A DNA stretch of 15,334 bases from the NCBI GenBank assembly GCA_003166055.1, contig PMWR01000395.1:7566-22899 (forward strand). The letters are read 5' to 3'. This DNA comes from Acidobacteriaceae bacterium (lineage in GTDB: Bacteria > Acidobacteriota > Terriglobia > Terriglobales > Acidobacteriaceae). The notes under the pieces are model-generated. The model made no database searches. It was not told the origin of the DNA and saw only the letters and a program-made list of their open reading frames with translations. A program made the translations under genes and the position numbers. This document shows, piece after piece, positions 7,992 to 15,334 of the stretch (position 1 is its first letter; each line of letters opens with the position of its first letter).

Positions 7992-8603
7992 GTGATTCTA
8001 TCTGCGATTGAAGGCCGCAACAACACCATGTTGTCGAACTCGAATGAAGTAACAGACGAAGTGCTCGTGTCCGCCGCCCGGTGCGGCGACTCTCAGGCTT
8101 TCGTCGAGCTGAGCAAACGCCATTCTCGAAGGCTACTGCTCAAGAGCTACCGAATCACAAACAACTGGCAGGATGCGGAGGACGTTCTTCAGGACTCATT
8201 CATGAAGGCGTTCACTCACCTTCACACTTTCGAATCCAGATCGAGCTTCTCGACTTGGCTTACGCGAATCGCAATCAATTCTGCGCTGATGTTGCTAAGA
8301 AAAAGACGGAGCTCCCACACGCTTCCAATCGATGAACTAATCCCAACCGATGGGCTGAGCGATGCGTTTGAGTGTCGAGATCATCGCGACAACCCCGAGC
8401 AGTCCTACGCCCGGCGACAGACCGAGGAAAGACTCACAAAGGCTATTCGCAGGATGCGACCAGGACATCGTGAAGTTGTCGAGTTACGCCGGTCCGGCGA
8501 TCTGTCGATGAACGAGATTGCACAATCCCTCTGCATTTCGGTTCCCGCGGTGAAGTCAAGGCTACTCCGGGCAAGAAGCGAGCTTCGACAGCATGTTCAG
8601 TGA
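7992..8603 (+). CDS. RNA polymerase ECF-type sigma factor
   Basis: 203 residues with only the two ECF regions. Sigma2 is at about 26-107, including DAEDVLQDSFMKAF for core binding and -10 recognition. Sigma4 is at about 146-198, with a helix-turn-helix at SMNEIAQSLCISVPAVKSRLLRAR for -35 recognition. Start GTG 7992 has AGAGGAG eight bases upstream; ATG 8028 is an in-frame alternative without a better site. No anti-sigma gene (zinc-finger or membrane) follows; instead there is a 212-base gap and then the efflux operon. It is probably transcribed with the DUF6130 and hydrolase genes. C31 and C128 lie outside the known motifs and no C-terminal regulatory extension is present, so control is likely transcriptional or by a distant anti-sigma (inference). 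Confidence 0.93.
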   Translation: MILSAIEGRNNTMLSNSNEVTDEVLVSAARCGDSQAFVELSKRHSRRLLLKSYRITNNWQDAEDVLQDSFMKAFTHLHTFESRSSFSTWLTRIAINSALMLLRKRRSSHTLPIDELIPTDGLSDAFECRDHRDNPEQSYARRQTEERLTKAIRRMRPGHREVVELRRSGDLSMNEIAQSLCISVPAVKSRLLRARSELRQHVQ

Positions 8604-8737
8604 GTGTTGGAGCGGATCAGAGCCCGCATTTCTTCCTTGCTGATTGGCGATCGGTTGGACATCACGGAGGCTACAAGCCAGAATTCTCGAGTCTCGTCTC
8701 GGTGCGCGTGGAGAATCGCTCCAAAACCTCATCCGTA

Positions 8738-8752
8738 ATACCAAAGTATAGA
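8738..8752 (+). promoter_or_regulatory. Operator-like dyad and -10 box upstream of the RND adaptor
   Basis: ATACCAAAGTAT (8738-8749) overlaps a -10-like TATAGA (8747-8752), about 65 bases before the chosen adaptor start at 8816. No good -35 is seen. The dyad is identical to the one before osmC and sits against the -10 box as at the kinase promoter. It lies in the 212-base region after the sigma gene, in which I find no other gene. Confidence 0.5.
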
Positions 8753-8815
8753 TCCGAAACTTCATTCAATGGAATCGAATCCGTCAGCATGCAAGATGTT
8801 GTGAGGCAGGTGAAA

Positions 8816-10021
8816 ATGACCAGCTTAATGAAGCGCAATCTAACAATTGGAGTGGTACTTGGCGCTGGCGTTATCGCCTTGATCGCGGACGCCATTCATC
8901 CGACCCGAAGCGCATCCGCAACTCCAACGATGAATCCTCCAATAGTTGAGGTCGTTCAGGCGGGGCAGAGGGACGTGCCGATCTACGGCGATTGGATCGG
9001 GACGCTCGACGGGTTAGTGGACGCCGATGTAAGAGCCCAGGTGACGGGCTACCTGTTGAAACAGGGTTATCAAGAAGGATCGTTCGTGAGGAAAGGCCAA
9101 CTGCTATTTCAAATTGACCCGAGGCCGTTCCAGGCTGCACTAGACCAAGCCGAAGGTCAACTGCAACAAGCGAAGGCCATGCTGACGAATGCGCAAGCGG
9201 TGCAGGGGCGTACAGAACTCGACGTAAAGCGCTACACGCCGTTGGCACGAGAGCAGGCGGCGAGCCAACAGGACCTGGACAATGCTGTGCAAAATAATCT
9301 TGCCGCTTTGGCTACGGTGGAGACCGCAAAGGCACAAATCCAGACCGATGAAGCCGCGGTTGAAACGGCGAAGATCAATCTCGGATTCACGAGCCTTGTT
9401 GCGCCTATCGACGGAATCGCCGGCCAGGCCCAGTTGCAGGTAGGCGCGCTGGTAACTCCCGGTAGCGGAACGGTCACTTCTATTTCGACCATTGACCCTA
9501 TCAAGGTTTACTTCACGGTGGGTGAGCCTCAATACCTCGCATGGCGCAAGCGATTTCCATCCGAAACCAGCCGCGAAGCCGCCGACAAAGCTCTTCGGCT
9601 TCAGCTGATCCTGGCCGATGGATCCACTTACGAGCACGAAGGCCAGTTCTACTTTGCGGATCGCCAGGTGGATGAGGGCACCGGCGCTATTCGGCTCGCT
9701 GGACTCTTTTCCAATCCGAACAACATACTGCGCCCTGGCGGCTACGGGAAGGTTCGAGCGATCATCCGAATGCAAACGGGTGCTCTGTTGGTGCCTCAAC
9801 GCGCAGTGTCGGAGTTGCAGGGCGGCTACCAGATTGCCGTAGTGGGCAGCGATAACAAGGTTTCCATTCGTACGGTGAAGATCGGCGAAGCCTTCGGCTC
9901 GGACCGAATCGTGACCGAAGGGCTGAATCCGGGAGAGCGTGTGGTTGCCGAAGGGATCCAGAAGGTACGCCCAGGGATGCAGGTGAATCCGATCCCGTTT
10001 AACGCAAGCAAGGGCAGGTGA
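8816..10021 (+). CDS. RND efflux periplasmic adaptor (membrane fusion protein, AcrA/MexA type)
   Basis: 401 residues from the chosen start. One N-terminal hydrophobic segment (about 8-26) is a membrane anchor or signal; no lipobox cysteine is present, unlike AcrA. The rest is standard for the family: first lipoyl half with ADVRAQVTGYLLKQGYQEGSFVRKGQLLFQIDP, an alpha-hairpin rich in Ala and Gln (about 105-190), the second lipoyl half with APIDGIAGQAQLQVGALVTPG, then beta-barrel and membrane-proximal domains ending PGMQVNPIPF. It links pump and outer-membrane channel. The frame is open back to GTG 8600, but that start has no ribosome site and would place the operator and -10 inside the gene. 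ATG 8816 has GCAGGTG just upstream and begins at the usual family position. The gene ends three bases before the pump gene. Confidence 0.93.
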   Translation: MTSLMKRNLTIGVVLGAGVIALIADAIHPTRSASATPTMNPPIVEVVQAGQRDVPIYGDWIGTLDGLVDADVRAQVTGYLLKQGYQEGSFVRKGQLLFQIDPRPFQAALDQAEGQLQQAKAMLTNAQAVQGRTELDVKRYTPLAREQAASQQDLDNAVQNNLAALATVETAKAQIQTDEAAVETAKINLGFTSLVAPIDGIAGQAQLQVGALVTPGSGTVTSISTIDPIKVYFTVGEPQYLAWRKRFPSETSREAADKALRLQLILADGSTYEHEGQFYFADRQVDEGTGAIRLAGLFSNPNNILRPGGYGKVRAIIRMQTGALLVPQRAVSELQGGYQIAVVGSDNKVSIRTVKIGEAFGSDRIVTEGLNPGERVVAEGIQKVRPGMQVNPIPFNASKGR

Positions 10022-10024
10022 GCG

Positions 10025-13000
10025 ATGTCAAGGTTCTTCATCAATCGGCCCATCATGGCAATAGTCATCTCCATCATCCTGGTACTTGTGGGGTCATTGA
10101 CGATTCTGACCCTGCCGGTCGCGCAATTTCCCAACATTGCGCCGCCAGAGGTTCAAGTCTTGGCCACATATGTCGGCGCCGACGCGCAGACGCTGGAACA
10201 AGCGGTCGCCACTCCCCTCGAACAGCAGATGAACGGGGTGGACAACATGAACTACATGTACTCGCTGAATGCAACCGGCAACAACACCACCAGCCTGATT
10301 GTTGACTTCGATGTAAAGACCGATCCCAACAACGATTTCATTCTCGCGCAATCCCGGGAGACCCAGGCCGTTTCGCAGCTTCCGACTGATGTGACGAACT
10401 ACGGCATCACGGTCCGTAAGTCGGTTACCGCGCCTTTGATGCTCATCGCCGTCTACTCGCCAAATAGTACCTACGACGCCAAGTTCCTTGCGAATTACGC
10501 ATACATCAATCTGACCGATCCCATCTTGCGCTCGCCTGGCGTCGGCAACGTGCAGGTATTCGGCGCCGGACAATACGCTATGCGCCTGTGGGTGAAGCCC
10601 GACCAGCTGTCGAAGCTTGGCGTCACAGTTCCGGAGATCATCAACGCGTTGCAGGCGCAGAATACGGTGAATCCGGCTGGAAAAGCAGGCGGCGAGCCAG
10701 CGCCCAAAGGGCAGGAATTCACGCACACGGTGCTGGCCCAGGGCCGGCTCGTCTCGCCCGAAGAGTTCGGGCAGATCGTGGTACGCGAAACACCCGACGG
10801 CGGAATGGTACGCGTGCGCGATGTGGCCCGGATTGAACTTGGGGCGCAGGACTATAGCATTGCCGGACGGTTCAATGGCAAACCCAGCGCTGTCATTGCG
10901 GTGTATCAGTTGCCTGGCTCCAATGCCGTGGAAACAGCCAACGGGGTCAAGAAGCTCTTGGCGCAGCTGAGCCAGCGATACCCCGATGATTTGGATTCTG
11001 TTGTCGCGCTCGACACTACCCGCGCCGTGACCCAGGGAATCAAGGAGATTGTTGAGACCCTCGTTATCGCGCTGGTGCTGGTGATTCTCGTGGTATTCCT
11101 CTTCCTCCAGGGATGGCGCTCGACTCTCATTCCCCTCCTGGCTGTTCCTGTTTCGCTGATCGGCACATTCGTGCTTTTTCCTCTCTTCGGATTTTCGATT
11201 AACACACTTTCGCTTTTCGGCCTGGTGCTGGCGATCGGGCTGGTAGTCGATGACGCAATCGTGGTTGTCGAGGGTGTGGAGCGCCACATCGAAGAAGGAT
11301 TGAGTCCAAAAGAAGCGGCTTTGAAAGCCATGCAGGAGCTCTCAGGCCCGGTGATTGGCATTGCACTAGTGTTGTCCGCGGTGTTTGTGCCGACTGCATT
11401 CATCCCTGGAATCACGGGCCGCCTCTATCAGCAGTTCGCGGTGACGATCGCCATTTCCGTGTTGCTTTCCGCGTTTAACGCGCTCACGCTCAGCCCGGCG
11501 CTTGCTGCGCTGCTTCTACGGCCCCGGAAACCGAGCGATGGCCTCTTGCAGAGGTTCTTCGACGGATTCAACAGCTTCTTTGATCGACTCACGAGGGGAT
11601 ATGTAAGCTGGAGCGCGGTGCTAGTACGGAAGGGTGTTTTTGTTGCCGTGCTGCTGCTTTTGTTTGGTGTTGCCGCGGGCTTCTTCTCGAGTCGTATTCC
11701 GACGAGCTTTCTTCCCGACGAAGACCAGGGGTACGCCTACGTCAATGTTCAACTCCCCAACGCGGCGTCGCTGGAAAGGACCACTGCGGTTGTGCAGGAT
11801 GTTGAAAGGATCATCAGAGATACGCCCGGTGTCCAGAATTCAACATGCTTGGTCGGGTTCAGCTTGTTGAGTTTTGTCCGCACCAGCTATAACGCTACAT
11901 TTTTCGTCACCTTCAAGCCCTGGGATGAGCGGCAAACGCGGGATCAGCAATTCCAGACGCTCAAAGCCCACCTTAATCGCGAATTCGGCAAGTTGCCTGC
12001 GGCAGTTGTGTTTGGCTTTTCTCCTCCCGCGATTCCGGGCGTGGGGACCTCAGGCGGTTTCACCTTCATGCTCGAAGATCGGTCAGGCGGAGACGTTCAA
12101 TTTCTGGCTAAGAATCTCAATACATTTCTCGAAGCAGCGCGCAAGCGGCCGGAGATCGGCACCCTGAGTACGACATTCCTGCCCAGTGTTCCGCAGGAAT
12201 TCGTTGACGTAGATCGCGACAAGGTCTTGAAGCAGGGGGTCGCTCTGAACGATGTGTACCGCACCATCCAGACATTCATGGGCGGATATTTCGTGAATTA
12301 CTTCAATCGCTTTGGCCGGCAGTGGCAGGTGTACATCGAGGCCGAAGGGGAGGACCGCGCTCGCGCTGAAAACATTGGCCAGTTCTACGTGCGCAATAGC
12401 AAGGGCGAAAACGTTCCTCTTTCCACACTTACAACCATGAGGCCGCGCCTGGGACCTGAGTTCACCCTGCGGTTCAACGAATACCGCTCGGCGCAGACCA
12501 ATGGCAGCGCGGCTCCGGGTTATAGCGCTGATCAGGCATCTGCGGCTCTTGAAGAAGTCTTCAAGCAAACCATGCCGCGCGAAATGGGATTTGATTACTC
12601 CGGAATCTCATTTCAAGAGCAAAAGGCGCGCGAAGGCGTTCCGCCGACGGTCGTCTTCGGGTTATCTCTGTTGTTTGTATTTCTCATTCTTGCCGCGCTG
12701 TACGAAAGCTGGTCATTGCCATTCAGCGTGCTGCTCAGCACTCCCGTTGCAGTCTTCGGAGCGTTCTTTGTACTCTGGCTTCGCAGGACTCTGCTCGGGT
12801 ACTTCCTCCCGCCTTATCTCGTGCAGATCGAGAACGACATCTACTCGCAGATCGGACTGGTCATGCTGATTGGGCTCGCGGCGAAGAATGCCATTCTGAT
12901 TGTCGAATTTGCAAAGGCAGAATACGAGAAAGGTAAGCCGCTGGCCGATGCCGCCCTTGAGGGTGCGAGACTGCGCCTGAGGCCAATCCTGATGACTTCG

Positions 13001-13228
13001 TTGGCATTCATCTTCGGATGCATTCCGCTGTGGACGGCCACTGGCGCTGGGTCGGTAGCGCGCCAGATCATGGGCACCACTGTCATCGGAGGAATGCTGG
13101 CAGCAAGTGCCATCGGAATCTTCTTCATCCCGGCGATTTTCTACCTCGTCGAGAAATGGTCCGGCGCCCGGCGAGAGGCAGCGTCATCATCGCTGCCGGC
13201 AACTGCGGTTCCGGAGGCGGGAGACTGA
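10025..13228 (+). CDS. RND multidrug efflux pump, HAE1 family (AcrB/MexB type)
   Basis: 1067 residues, full length for the HAE1 family, with twelve predicted membrane helices: the first at about 10-30, a cluster from about 340, and the last at about 1010-1040, plus two large periplasmic loops. The proton-relay residues are present: D409 and D410 in IGLVVDDAIVVVEG (helix 4) and K954 in GLAAKNAILIVEFAK (helix 10). The N-terminus MSRFFINRPIMAIVISIIL is typical. The drug/proton antiporter acts as a trimer in the inner membrane and exports drugs, dyes, solvents or lipids through the adaptor and outer-membrane channel. The start lies three bases after the adaptor stop and the outer-membrane gene follows after one base, so the three are translated from one message. 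Nothing is missing; substrate range cannot be read from sequence. Confidence 0.97.
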   Translation: MSRFFINRPIMAIVISIILVLVGSLTILTLPVAQFPNIAPPEVQVLATYVGADAQTLEQAVATPLEQQMNGVDNMNYMYSLNATGNNTTSLIVDFDVKTDPNNDFILAQSRETQAVSQLPTDVTNYGITVRKSVTAPLMLIAVYSPNSTYDAKFLANYAYINLTDPILRSPGVGNVQVFGAGQYAMRLWVKPDQLSKLGVTVPEIINALQAQNTVNPAGKAGGEPAPKGQEFTHTVLAQGRLVSPEEFGQIVVRETPDGGMVRVRDVARIELGAQDYSIAGRFNGKPSAVIAVYQLPGSNAVETANGVKKLLAQLSQRYPDDLDSVVALDTTRAVTQGIKEIVETLVIALVLVILVVFLFLQGWRSTLIPLLAVPVSLIGTFVLFPLFGFSINTLSLFGLVLAIGLVVDDAIVVVEGVERHIEEGLSPKEAALKAMQELSGPVIGIALVLSAVFVPTAFIPGITGRLYQQFAVTIAISVLLSAFNALTLSPALAALLLRPRKPSDGLLQRFFDGFNSFFDRLTRGYVSWSAVLVRKGVFVAVLLLLFGVAAGFFSSRIPTSFLPDEDQGYAYVNVQLPNAASLERTTAVVQDVERIIRDTPGVQNSTCLVGFSLLSFVRTSYNATFFVTFKPWDERQTRDQQFQTLKAHLNREFGKLPAAVVFGFSPPAIPGVGTSGGFTFMLEDRSGGDVQFLAKNLNTFLEAARKRPEIGTLSTTFLPSVPQEFVDVDRDKVLKQGVALNDVYRTIQTFMGGYFVNYFNRFGRQWQVYIEAEGEDRARAENIGQFYVRNSKGENVPLSTLTTMRPRLGPEFTLRFNEYRSAQTNGSAAPGYSADQASAALEEVFKQTMPREMGFDYSGISFQEQKAREGVPPTVVFGLSLLFVFLILAALYESWSLPFSVLLSTPVAVFGAFFVLWLRRTLLGYFLPPYLVQIENDIYSQIGLVMLIGLAAKNAILIVEFAKAEYEKGKPLADAALEGARLRLRPILMTSLAFIFGCIPLWTATGAGSVARQIMGTTVIGGMLAASAIGIFFIPAIFYLVEKWSGARREAASSSLPATAVPEAGD

Positions 13229-13229
13229 C

Positions 13230-14741
13230 ATGAATCCCTTCAAAAAGCAATCCGATCATAGACAATTAGGATCGCGGATCACAGGATTCGCGGCATTCAT
13301 TGTTGTCGCGATGACTGTCTGCTCGCTGTCCGGTTGCATGGTTGGCCCGAACTATCATCGGCCGGATGTGCGCACCCCGACGAACTTTCGCACCCTTGCG
13401 CCTTGCCCACAGCCGCAAACAGAGGCGTCCTCATTTGCCGACCTTCCCTGGTGGGAGGCCTTCCATGATCCGAAGCTGCAGGAGCTCATTCGCACCGGGC
13501 TCAAGCGGAACTACGATCTGCAGCTTGCTGCAGAGCGCATCAACGCCGCTCGCGCTGAGCTCGCCGTCACACGATCCAGCCTGTTTCTCCAGGTTGGGGG
13601 AAACGCCAATTTCAACGGCGGCAAGGATCCGGATACGCAGACGAACAACAACTTCCTTACTCTGACCGCGGATGCGGCCTTTCAGCTTGACCTGTTCGGA
13701 AAGCTGCGGCGTGCGACACAAGCTTCGCGGGGCGAACTGCTGGCTACTGAAGACGCGAAGCAGACAGTAACTCTCACATTGGTCAGCGACATCGCGGCGG
13801 ATTACTACACGCTGCTTCAACTCGACCTGCAACTGCAGATCACGCGCGACACGGTGAAGACACAAACTGACTCGGTCAAGCTAACAAATCATCGTCTGGA
13901 ACACGGGGTCGCGACAAAGCTTGATGTTCTGCAGGCCCAGCAGGTTCTCGACACTGCAAACGCACAGATACCGGATTTGGAGCGGCAGATTGCGCAGGAG
14001 GAAAACTCCATCAGTATCTTGATCGGCGACTACCCCGAAGCTGTGCAGCGTGGGCTGCCTTTGGTTGAGCAATCGTTGCCGCCCGAAGTATCACCAGGCC
14101 TTCCTTCAGCTCTGCTCGAACGCCGGCCGGACATTCGCGAGGCCGAACAAGTTCTGGTCGCAACGAATGCGGACATTGGAGTCGCCAAGGCGGAGTTCTT
14201 TCCGCAGATAGCATTGACTGGATCCGGCGGTGGAGCATTTGGCCGGAGCAGTGCCTTCTCAAGCCTCATGGGCACGCATCTTGGCATTTGGTCGTATGGC
14301 GCCCAGGTGAGTCAGCCAATCTTCACCGGCGGAGCGCTGCGCGGCAACCTGCACCTGGCGGAATCCGAAAACAAGCAAGCTCTCATCGGGTACCGCCAGA
14401 CGATTCAGCGTGCTTTTGGAGATGTGTCTGACGCTCTGGTCGGTTATCAGAAAAACCACGAAGTACGAATGCGCCAGCAAGCCACAGTGGCCGACCTGCA
14501 GGAGACAGTTCGCATCTCCAAGGTTCGGTATCAGGGCGGCACTACCACGTATCTCGAAGTCCTCGATGGCCAGCGATCGCTTTATTTGGCAGAACTCACG
14601 CTCGCGGAAGCGCGCGGCGATGAGTACCGAAGTCTGATTCAGCTGTATAAGTCGCTTGGAGGTGGTTGGCAGCTCGAAGCACAAACGCCAGGTGTGCAGG
14701 CCATGTCGGTACGGGCGGGCAACGGTTCTAACTTGCATTGA
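13230..14741 (+). CDS. RND efflux outer-membrane lipoprotein (OprM/NodT family)
   Basis: 503 residues. A lipoprotein signal ends at LSGC, with lipidated C36 followed by MVGPNYHRPDV, the standard opening of OprM/NodT proteins. Two OEP repeats follow (about 75-265 and 290-485), with the usual PWWEAFHDPKLQELI, the long helices rich in Ala, Gln and Leu, LLERRPDIREAEQVL and YRQTIQRAFGDVSDAL. The product forms a trimeric TolC-like channel. Start ATG 13230 has GGGAG seven bases upstream and lies one base after the pump stop; an in-frame ATG at 13107 would overlap the pump gene and hide the signal peptide. Last gene of the efflux operon. No hairpin-plus-T-run terminator is seen right after it. Confidence 0.95.
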   Translation: MNPFKKQSDHRQLGSRITGFAAFIVVAMTVCSLSGCMVGPNYHRPDVRTPTNFRTLAPCPQPQTEASSFADLPWWEAFHDPKLQELIRTGLKRNYDLQLAAERINAARAELAVTRSSLFLQVGGNANFNGGKDPDTQTNNNFLTLTADAAFQLDLFGKLRRATQASRGELLATEDAKQTVTLTLVSDIAADYYTLLQLDLQLQITRDTVKTQTDSVKLTNHRLEHGVATKLDVLQAQQVLDTANAQIPDLERQIAQEENSISILIGDYPEAVQRGLPLVEQSLPPEVSPGLPSALLERRPDIREAEQVLVATNADIGVAKAEFFPQIALTGSGGGAFGRSSAFSSLMGTHLGIWSYGAQVSQPIFTGGALRGNLHLAESENKQALIGYRQTIQRAFGDVSDALVGYQKNHEVRMRQQATVADLQETVRISKVRYQGGTTTYLEVLDGQRSLYLAELTLAEARGDEYRSLIQLYKSLGGGWQLEAQTPGVQAMSVRAGNGSNLH

Positions 14742-14791
14742 TAACCGGAACTGCCCACTTTATTAAGCAATCGCGTCAGTTCCTGGGACAA

Positions 14792-14821
14792 GGCGATTGG
14801 CTGGAGTCGAACCCGCCAACA
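14792..14821 (-). other. tRNA T-arm-like stretch (possible tRNA fragment or att remnant)
   Basis: On the minus strand GGCGGGTTCGACTCCAGCC contains the GTTCGA-TC signature of a tRNA T-loop, flanked by the complementary arms TTGGC and GCCAA. I could not build D or anticodon arms from the bases upstream on that strand, and no CCA follows, so it is not a complete tRNA. It may be a displaced tRNA 3' end left by an integrating element, or chance. Confidence 0.25.
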
Positions 14822-14857
14822 GCACTGAAAACACTCAAGTTACTGATACTGCGAATG

Positions 14858-14922
14858 CCTGAAATTCACCGAATTCCACGATTGCCTGGTTTGCGTACAA
14901 ATCGCGTACAAAGAATTTCAGG
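14858..14922. repeat. 10-bp inverted repeat enclosing two GCGTACAAA copies
   Basis: CCTGAAATTC (14858-14867) and GAATTTCAGG (14913-14922) are perfect inverted copies 45 bases apart. Inside, next to the right arm, GCGTACAAA occurs twice (14893-14901 and 14904-14912), two bases apart. The loop is too long and no T-run follows, so it is not a typical terminator. The arrangement resembles binding sites of a tyrosine recombinase, which is inference. Confidence 0.5.
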
Positions 14923-15036
14923 AACTCCCAGAATCCCAGCAGTTGCATCTTCCGAATCCATTCCGCGGACGATCTGAAGTATTCTCTGACCTTTATACAT
15001 CAGTTCCGTCTGCAATGGCTGGGAACGGTGCATTCT

Positions 15037-15334
15037 TCATTTGTGTCTCCAGGCGATTCGCCACATCTGATCGATAACCTCTTGGTCGCTCTTGAGGAAA
15101 GCGCTCTTCGCCCAAATTGACGCGGTAGGCAACCAGACCGTCGTCGCCTCCCACGGCGCTCGGGAAAAGTAGACCGGGTCAGCCGCCGCCTCCACGATGC
15201 CGCTCCATTCCGAACCGCACCTGCGAGCCTTTGAGTTGCGGTTCCATCGTGCCTCTTCTAAGAGAATGTGGCAGGGCTGGCCTTGACTTCTACGGTTAAC
15301 GCGGCCATGATAATTACCACGGCCACGATAATTA
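15037..15334 (-). CDS. Doubtful partial ORF, C-terminal end, entering from the right edge
   Basis: On the minus strand one frame stays open from the right edge for 99 codons to a TGA at 15037-15039. I do not recognise the product. It begins with NYRGRGNYHGRVNRR, encoded by the 18-bp repeat, and ends with WRIAWRHK. In favour: about three quarters of the third positions in the last 46 codons are G or C, much like the neighbouring genes. Against: the peptide is unusually rich in tryptophan (seven in 99), no start is inside the window, and a second minus-strand frame is also open from about 15180 to 14993. It may be the end of a real gene, a decayed gene, or chance. Confidence 0.25.
   Translation of the reverse strand, partial: NYRGRGNYHGRVNRRSQGQPCHILLEEARWNRNSKARRCGSEWSGIVEAAADPVYFSRAPWEATTVWLPTASIWAKSAFLKSDQEVIDQMWRIAWRHK
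15303..15334. repeat. 18-bp tandem repeat, two partial units at the window edge
   Basis: GGCCATGATAATTACCAC is followed immediately by GGCCACGATAATTA, identical at 13 of the 14 visible bases, and the second unit is cut by the window end. More units may lie to the right. The period is a multiple of three, so if the minus-strand frame is coding, it encodes an NYRGRG-like hexapeptide repeat. Confidence 0.6.

Larger units (their letters stand above)
14742..15036. other. Non-coding stretch with possible integration-site debris
   Basis: No convincing gene lies in these 295 bases. One plus-strand frame open to 14977 has no family resemblance and no clear ribosome site. The stretch holds a T-arm-like sequence, an inverted repeat and a direct repeat, listed separately. 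This mix resembles the scar or attachment region of an integrated element, but no integrase gene is in the window. Confidence 0.4.

Noticed and set aside
10094..11287. Long minus-strand frame of 397 codons opposite the RND pump gene
   Set aside because: It is antisense to strongly conserved pump codons, has low-complexity charged composition and no family resemblance.
13107..13229. Upstream ATG extension of the outer-membrane lipoprotein gene
   Set aside because: It would overlap the pump gene by over 120 bases and bury the LSGC lipoprotein signal; ATG 13230 has a ribosome site.
14858..14922. Inverted repeat considered as the efflux operon terminator
   Set aside because: The 45-base loop and lack of a T-run do not fit an intrinsic terminator.
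14738..14977. Plus-strand frame of 79 codons after the efflux operon
   Set aside because: There is no recognisable domain and no convincing ribosome site, and it runs through the inverted and direct repeats.
14993..15183. Second minus-strand open frame of about 62 codons (ends GTDV)
   Set aside because: Third-position GC is only about half, an in-frame TGA bounds it upstream, and it overlaps another open frame. It could be a decayed gene end but cannot be supported.
15253..15264. Short palindrome CTCTTCTAAGAG
   Set aside because: The five-base arms are too short, with no associated gene or T-run to call a terminator or operator.

Overview
The window looks like chromosomal DNA from a Gram-negative, GC-rich soil-type bacterium, most likely an Acidobacteriota member. 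This assignment is tentative. It rests on the style of the RND efflux genes, the exported stress enzymes with Tat-like signals and the repeat style at the right end; there is no rRNA or other marker gene.

Layout, left to right. (1) 1-3011, minus strand: a multi-PAS sensor histidine kinase with six PAS domains, HisKA and HATPase. Its C-terminus runs off the left edge. (2) 3012-3263: a divergent control region. (3) 3264-5783, plus strand: an Ohr/OsmC peroxidase, a short-chain dehydrogenase and an exported DipZ-type thioredoxin-fold protein. (4) 5784-5913: a second control region that is a diverged copy of the one before the osmC gene. (5) 5914-8603: an exported protein with two tandem DUF6130 units, a Tat-exported epoxide-hydrolase-like alpha/beta hydrolase, and an ECF sigma factor without a visible anti-sigma gene. 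(6) 8604-8815: a third control region. (7) 8816-14741: a complete RND efflux operon (adaptor, inner-membrane pump, outer-membrane lipoprotein). (8) 14742-15334: mostly non-coding. It has a tRNA T-arm-like stretch, a 10-bp inverted repeat framing two GCGTACAAA copies, an 18-bp tandem repeat at the edge, and a doubtful open frame entering from the right.

The most notable observation is regulatory. A 12-bp dyad, ATAC-CAA(A/G)-GTA(T/C), occurs upstream of all four transcription units: the kinase (on its own strand), osmC, the DUF6130 gene and the RND adaptor. At osmC and DUF6130 it belongs to a 36-bp block with 31 identical positions. The simplest reading is one regulon, probably driven by the kinase and a response regulator encoded just beyond the left edge. 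It would couple peroxide detoxification, redox and epoxide or xenobiotic chemistry in the envelope, an alternative sigma factor and drug or solvent efflux. The repeats are directly visible; the regulator's identity and the inducing signal are inference.
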